A stretch of 64,000 bases of DNA from Alkalihalobacillus alcalophilus ATCC 27647 = CGMCC 1.3604 (GTDB lineage: Bacteria; Bacillota; Bacilli; Bacillales; Bacillaceae_D). The stretch is from assembly GCF_000292245.2 (NCBI RefSeq), contig NZ_ALPT02000011.1, positions 5,405-69,404 on the forward strand, in the 5' to 3' direction. Of this stretch, positions 60,357 to 64,000 are shown piece after piece. Both the position numbers and the translations under genes were made by a program. A model generated the notes under the pieces. It was not told the DNA's origin and did no database searches. It worked only from the letters and a program-made list of their open reading frames with translations. Numbering within the stretch: the first letter of the stretch is position 1; every line of letters begins with the position of its first letter.

Positions 60357-60506
60357 TTAAAAACCCATAAAACCATTAAAAATATTATTTACTAAATAAG
60401 AGGTAATTCTAGTCATCCAATCAAAATATAAAAATACACCAAATATAATCATTAAAATTCCACTAAATTTCATAATAAGATTTGTATATTTTTTAATCCA
60501 ATTCAT
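60357..60506 (-). pseudogene. CcdA-like C-terminal fragment
   Basis: A 49-codon frame reads MNWIKKYTNLIMKFSGILMI then IFGVFLYFDWMTRITSYLVN, the last helix of CcdA-type (DsbD beta) thiol-electron carriers (KxSGILLIxxGxxL). The other five helices are absent. It overlaps, out of frame, the end of a CcsA fragment, marking a deletion joint. Confidence 0.55.
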
Positions 60507-60726
60507 TCTTCCAATAAGCAGCATAAAAAAGAAACGTTATAAGAGACCATACTTCTTTTGGATCCCAACCCCAAAATCGTGTCCAAGCGATTTGAGCCCA
60601 AATCATGGCAAATATTAATCCACCTAAAGCGAAAACTGGAAAACCAATAATAATCGATCTGTAACTAACTTCTTCAAAAAGTTTTACCTCATTTAATTTC
60701 CAATTCTTTATTTTAAAGTGCTTGAC
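60493..60726 (-). pseudogene. CcsA/ResC-like C-terminal fragment
   Basis: A minus-strand frame contains EEVSYRSIIIGFPVFALGGL, then WAQIAWTRFWGWDPKEVWSL and ITFLFYAAYW. The WGWDPKEVW tryptophan-rich heme-handling motif is diagnostic of cytochrome c assembly proteins CcsA/ResC/CcmC. Only the last ~75 residues remain, with no start or ribosome site. Confidence 0.75.
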
Positions 60727-60852
60727 ATATTACCACTAGGCTTTAAACCTACAATAGTTAAGAGTATAAAGAGAAATTGTGAAGGAATCATGGAGAAATG
60801 CTAAATTGGAAAATCTGTCACATCCTATTCATATAATCACTATGACATAAAA

Positions 60853-60883
60853 AATGAGCCCCTTAATATTAAGAGGACCCATT
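60853..60883 (-). terminator. Terminator-like hairpin
   Basis: Minus strand: AATGGGTCCTCTT, AATATT-type loop, AAGGGGCTCATT followed by TTTTATG. It lies between the CcsA fragment and the IS4 fragment. Confidence 0.55.
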
Positions 60884-60988
60884 ATCATGAGTGTTGATTA
60901 ACCAATAAAATCAAAAAAAAGAATACAAAAAGGACACCCATCTTGTAGAATGAAGTTTGCCGACCACAAACTCAAGAAGAGGTGTCCC

Positions 60989-61441
60989 ATGGACAAGAAT
61001 ACCATATTCCCGAATTTGCTTCAAAAGATTGTTTTAGAAGAAGAACTAGGAGGCATACAACGTGCCATTCTCTATCAAGATACAGCACACAAACTCAACG
61101 TTCTCACTCTTATCAAATACTTAATCTGTGCATCGATGAATGTGTGGAAGAGCTACCGACACTGCACTGATGCGGGCGAGCAATATGGATTACCGCAGAT
61201 TAACCATTCCACTCTTTCAAAAAAGGCAAGTGAGATAGACTACAACATGATGAAAAATCTGTTTCACTTAATCGTTTTCAAGTGTAATTTGCTGACGCGG
61301 CGAGCGATGAATCTGTCAAAGGTGAAGGACATCCTGATTGTGGACTCGACTAGGATTACGGTTGGGAAGACACGTCTTCCTTGGGCGGTTTATCATAGCG
61401 AACGTTCAGGAATTAAACTGAACGTTAATGTTAATGACTGA
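60989..61441 (+). pseudogene. IS4-family transposase, 5' part only
   Basis: From ATG 60989 (AAGAAGAGG upstream) 150 codons read MDKNTIFPNLLQKIVLEEEL, then NVLTLIKYLICASMNVWKSY and VKDILIVDSTRITVGKTRLP. DSTR is the first acidic residue region of the DDE domain. The terminal repeat is likely GGACACC (about 60932) with GGTGTCC near the start codon. The remaining ~250 residues and the right end are missing. It ends 10 bp from the convergent lipoprotein gene. Confidence 0.75.
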
Positions 61442-61451
61442 GCGTCTTCTT

Positions 61452-61936
61452 TTAATTAGCCAATAAGATAAGGGAACCAGATAATCTTTCATCAGGTTCA
61501 ATTGTGAATTTCTCATTATCTTCCGGAGGCAAAAAGTGATAGTGAAACCCTGTATCGTCAGTTAAAATGATTCCTTTTCTGTTTCGGTTAGATAAATCCG
61601 ATGAATAGTTATGTCCATTAATAAAGTCACATCAACCGTAATAAACTCCTCATCAAAATGAATCGTATCTACCGTTAGATTGACCCCATTTGTTGGTTCA
61701 TTATCACTTACTGTATCTTCCTCACTACTTTTTGCAATTACTGATTCACTTTCCGCTTCTTCTGTTAATTCGGTACCTTCCGTTTCAGTCCCTTCATTAC
61801 CATTCGTTTCTAATTGTTCATCATATGCTTCTTCATCCAGTTTATTAGTTGGCGGTTCACTTGCACTCGGACTTTGACAAGCCACCAGCACCATACTTAT
61901 AAACATAATACTAAACAAACCTAAAACCTTTTTCAT
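61452..61936 (-). pseudogene. Lipoprotein with internal frameshift
   Basis: ATG 61936 opens a signal peptide with lipobox VLVAC, an acidic Glu/Thr-rich linker, then TVDTIHFDEEFITVDVTLLM and a stop at 61562. Shifting frame near GTTGATGTGAC gives DFINGHNYSSDLSNRNRKGI, then LTDDTGFHYHFLPPEDNEKF and TAA at 61452. The second part looks like the natural beta-domain end (DUF4352/telomeric-type immunoglobulin-like). One missing base would restore it. Confidence 0.7.
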
Positions 61937-62200
61937 ATGTACGCCCCCATTTTTTTCGTAATTTAAATGAATATTGTTACAAAGATAACTTTTGTCAAAA
62001 AGTGCTACAAACCATTTTATAATACGTCAGCAACTATACTAAACAACCAAAATTAGAAAAAAACAGGATAATATATAGAGTATTTTTCAAGCGAATGAGT
62101 CCTTAGTTAAAAAATACCCTTTTTAAAAATAACTCAACTTAAAAAGCATCAACCTTTTGATCAGTTGATGCTCCTTTTCACGTCCAATTCATTTACCTGC

Positions 62201-62389
62201 TCATATATTTTTTAAATATCTATATTGTGATTCATGAAGTTTTTTAATGGCTTCTTTTAGCAAATAGATTTGGTCATTAATCATTGTGATATATGGACAG
62301 GAAGGGTCGTGGGCCGTTGCTTTAGCTTTTACTTTTTCCAGAAATATGATGTCTCGTCGAAAAAGCGTAACCTCATATGGGTGCAACAT
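62201..62389 (-). CDS. Small helical hypothetical protein (62 aa)
   Basis: ATG 62389 follows ATGGAGGTTATATT. The product (MLHPYEVTLFRRDIIFLEKV, then NDQIYLLKEAIKKLHESQYR) is helical with two Cys-free amphipathic segments. No family is recognised. The ribosome site and composition support a real gene. Confidence 0.55.
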   Translation of the reverse strand: MLHPYEVTLFRRDIIFLEKVKAKATAHDPSCPYITMINDQIYLLKEAIKKLHESQYRYLKNI

Positions 62390-62758
62390 AATATAACCTC
62401 CATTTTAAAAATCGTGCTTAATGTTTTATTCCCAAATCCATGTTGTTCAAAACCAAAAAGCGGGCCTATTTTACTACTAATTTTTTCTTTAATTTTTTTT
62501 CATATGATGTTTTATTTGCATCCAACCATGAATATAATAAAAACATATGGGCATAAAAATCAAACTTTCCAAAGCGATAGTTGCTATTAAGGATATTCAC
62601 CTAAGCGAATTTTACATCATCCTACGTAATTAGACCTATTAAGTTCATTTAAAAACGATAACTATTACTTTTTTACAAAAAAGATAATTTCTTTCAACAT
62701 ACCATTTAATCCAAATTATACAATTTTTTACCAATTCTATAAAAAAGGAGGAATTATA
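62390..62758. other. Non-coding gap
   Basis: Nothing recognised except AT-rich upstream sequence of the next gene. Long frames in it are low-complexity and lack ribosome sites. Confidence 0.5.
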
Positions 62759-63265
62759 ATGCTTGGTGAAGTAGCTGTTATGCTTGCAGGTGCATTTTTA
62801 ATTTTTATTTTATTATTTATTGCCATCGCTGTTACCCTTTACTTATTATTAGCGTTCGGTTTAAAACGCCTTTCAGAGAGGGAAGGGCTTGCTAACTCTT
62901 GGATGGCCTTTGTTCCACTTTTAAACCTCTATTTAATGGGATTAATCGCTGAAAGGCAATCCACTCAATCATGGAAGCAGCACATACCACTTGCTTATCC
63001 TGGGCTTGTCGTAGGATCAATCATATTAGACTTTATTCCCGTTATTGGCTTTCTGCTTTCAATCGCATCATTGGTCTTTGGTATTTATGTGATGTTCTTA
63101 CTTTATGAAAGATATAGTAGTCAGGCGATACCGTTTACCATATTTAGTGTCATCACGCTGGGGATCCTTTTCCCTATTCTCATTTTTATTCTACGAAACA
63201 ACGAAAAACTGACAGATGCTGATATTAAAAAGATCGATGGACCTGATCCGCTTAATAAATATTAA
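62759..63265 (+). CDS. Integral membrane protein, DUF5684-like
   Basis: 168 residues with five helices. ATG 62759 has a perfect AAAGGAGG upstream. The loop EGLANSWMAFVPLLNLYLMG recalls small membrane proteins with a W..F/VP.LN motif (DUF5684-type). Cytoplasmic acidic tail NNEKLTDADIKKIDGPDP. Function unknown. Confidence 0.7.
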   Translation: MLGEVAVMLAGAFLIFILLFIAIAVTLYLLLAFGLKRLSEREGLANSWMAFVPLLNLYLMGLIAERQSTQSWKQHIPLAYPGLVVGSIILDFIPVIGFLLSIASLVFGIYVMFLLYERYSSQAIPFTIFSVITLGILFPILIFILRNNEKLTDADIKKIDGPDPLNKY

Positions 63266-63266
63266 T

Positions 63267-63304
63267 AATTTTGGGTATAGCTACTTTTCGCTATACCCAA
63301 AATT
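63267..63304. terminator. Perfect 15-bp terminator
   Basis: AATTTTGGGTATAGC and GCTATACCCAAAATT, directly after the membrane-protein stop. Confidence 0.85.
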
Positions 63305-63385
63305 ATATATGTATCTTTAATCTCCTCCAAAAGCTTAAGTTATGATCTTTTGAAAAACTTGTATAGCTGTATCTTGAATAAGCAA

Positions 63386-63530
63386 AATTGAACTACTCGC
63401 CACTTAGCTAACGCTTGAAGTGGGAGATTCTTGGGAACAGAGCGTACTTGCCAGCCGATTTCTTTGCCGACAGAGGTTTCTCTTATGGACCAAGCTATCC
63501 CCGTCGATTCCTACGGTTCTGGATGTTGTT
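63386..63530 (-). ncRNA. IS200/IS605 right end with probable omega-RNA region
   Basis: The ~145 bp after the TnpB stop are GC-richer than their surroundings and end in the hairpin CCACTTCAAGCGTTAGCTAAGTGG (63423-63400 on the minus strand) followed by CGAGTAGTTCAA. This is the normal right end of IS605/IS1341 elements, where the TnpB guide RNA (omega-RNA) is made and whose tail meets the flanking guide sequence near 63386. Confidence 0.7.
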
Positions 63531-63980
63531 TTAAGCCGTGTGGAAGGTTCTTACCCCTTCAGCTAGAATATTTTGGCTGGCATTGATATCTCGATCGTGA
63601 TGTTTATCGCAAATAGGACACGTCCAATCCCTTATTTCAAGAGATTTCTTGCCCTCTTGATGTCCACATTCGGAACAGATTTGACTAGATGGATACCACC
63701 TGCTTATTTTCACAATGGTTTTCCCGTACCATTTCGCTTTGTATTCTAATTTCGATACAAAGGCAGACCATGATACATCCGAGATGGATTTAGCTAACTT
63801 ATGATTACGTAACATTCCTTTGGTGTTCAAATCTTCGATACAGACAATATCGTGGTTTTTGATGAGGTCTGTACTTAGTTTGTGAAGGAAATCGTCACGT
63901 TGGTTTCTGACTCTTTCGTGCAATCTAGCGACTTTACGTTTTTGCTTCTGATAGTTTTTGGCATCAAATAGATGAATACC
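63531..63980 (-). pseudogene. tnpB: TnpB (RuvC-like transposon nuclease), N-terminus missing
   Basis: About 149 codons remain: QKRKVARLHERVRNQRDDFL, IVCIEDLNTKG with the RuvC-II Glu, the zinc finger CSECGH and CPICDKHHDRDINASQNI with the RuvC-III Asp. The C-terminus is intact. Upstream, the frame meets TAG at 63983-63981 within an unrelated-looking stretch, so at least the 5' part is damaged or rearranged at the window edge. The RuvC-I Asp is not seen. Confidence 0.85.
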
Positions 63981-64000
63981 CTAATTTTTAGCCTGTAACG

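Noticed and set aside
62270..62590. 106-codon plus-strand frame
   Set aside because: Low-complexity hydrophobic runs, no ribosome site, and it covers the 5' half of the better-supported minus-strand gene at 62201-62389.
1..64000. CRISPR arrays, tRNA or rRNA genes, prophage
   Set aside because: No regularly spaced repeats, tRNA-like cloverleafs, rRNA segments or phage structural genes were seen on reading both strands.

Overview
The window reads as a chromosomal stretch of a low-GC, Gram-positive spore-former-type bacterium (Bacillaceae). Supporting signs are strong AGGAGG-type ribosome sites, frequent TTG and GTG starts, sigma-A promoters, a T-box leader, a Fur box, SdpR/SdpI, LysE/MocR and DUF2975/XRE pairs, and many small GNAT, VOC and Nudix enzymes. 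No rRNA, tRNA, CRISPR array or prophage was seen.

Layout. 1-9.5 kb: a partial phosphatase, a MerR regulator, a decayed VOC gene, Nudix and GNAT enzymes, a kinase-like protein, an HD hydrolase, an XRE/membrane pair, an IS200 tnpA fossil and lipoprotein or membrane genes. 9.7-12.6 kb: gluconate uptake and phosphorylation (gntK-gntP). 12.9-14.9 kb: class I lysyl-tRNA synthetase behind a T-box whose specifier is probably the Lys codon AAA. 15-19.2 kb: an SdpR/SdpI pair with a clear promoter and operator, a gluzincin-TPR membrane protein and an alpha/beta hydrolase. 19.4-26.4 kb: a sugar-alcohol operon (DeoR regulator, Zn dehydrogenase, MFS transporter, RpiB-type isomerase, DhaK, DhaL, GlpX) that best fits tetritol (erythritol or threitol) catabolism to erythrose-4-phosphate. 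26.6-29.1 kb: an aminoglycoside adenylyltransferase remnant and an Rrf2-reductase-methyltransferase operon. 29.4-35.9 kb: accessory enzymes, including a beta-lactamase-fold/TPR protein and a CgeB-like glycosyltransferase.

36.0-37.5 kb holds the most interesting regulatory locus. A promoter, a 24-codon leader ORF and a terminator/antiterminator pair precede an RsgA-type ribosome-assembly GTPase. The geometry predicts induction when translation is impaired. 37.6-49.3 kb is accessory: several acetyltransferases, a PIN protein, a 320-bp inverted-repeat element, MocR/LysE, XRE/DUF2975, TetR with a perfect operator, an orphan structured RNA, and several gene remnants. 49.4-53.5 kb is a Fur-controlled ferric iron ABC transporter.

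53.7-64 kb is increasingly mosaic: a regulator/VOC pair, broken DinB and Nudix genes, a ferric-reductase-like membrane protein, IS1182 and IS4 transposase fragments, a fused CcsA/CcdA fossil, a BNR lipoprotein with a SHOCT partner, a frameshifted lipoprotein, and a TnpB fragment with its right end at the window edge. A recurrent feature is single-base indels, mostly in short A/T runs, that break otherwise intact genes. These may be real decay, phase-variable tracts or sequencing error.
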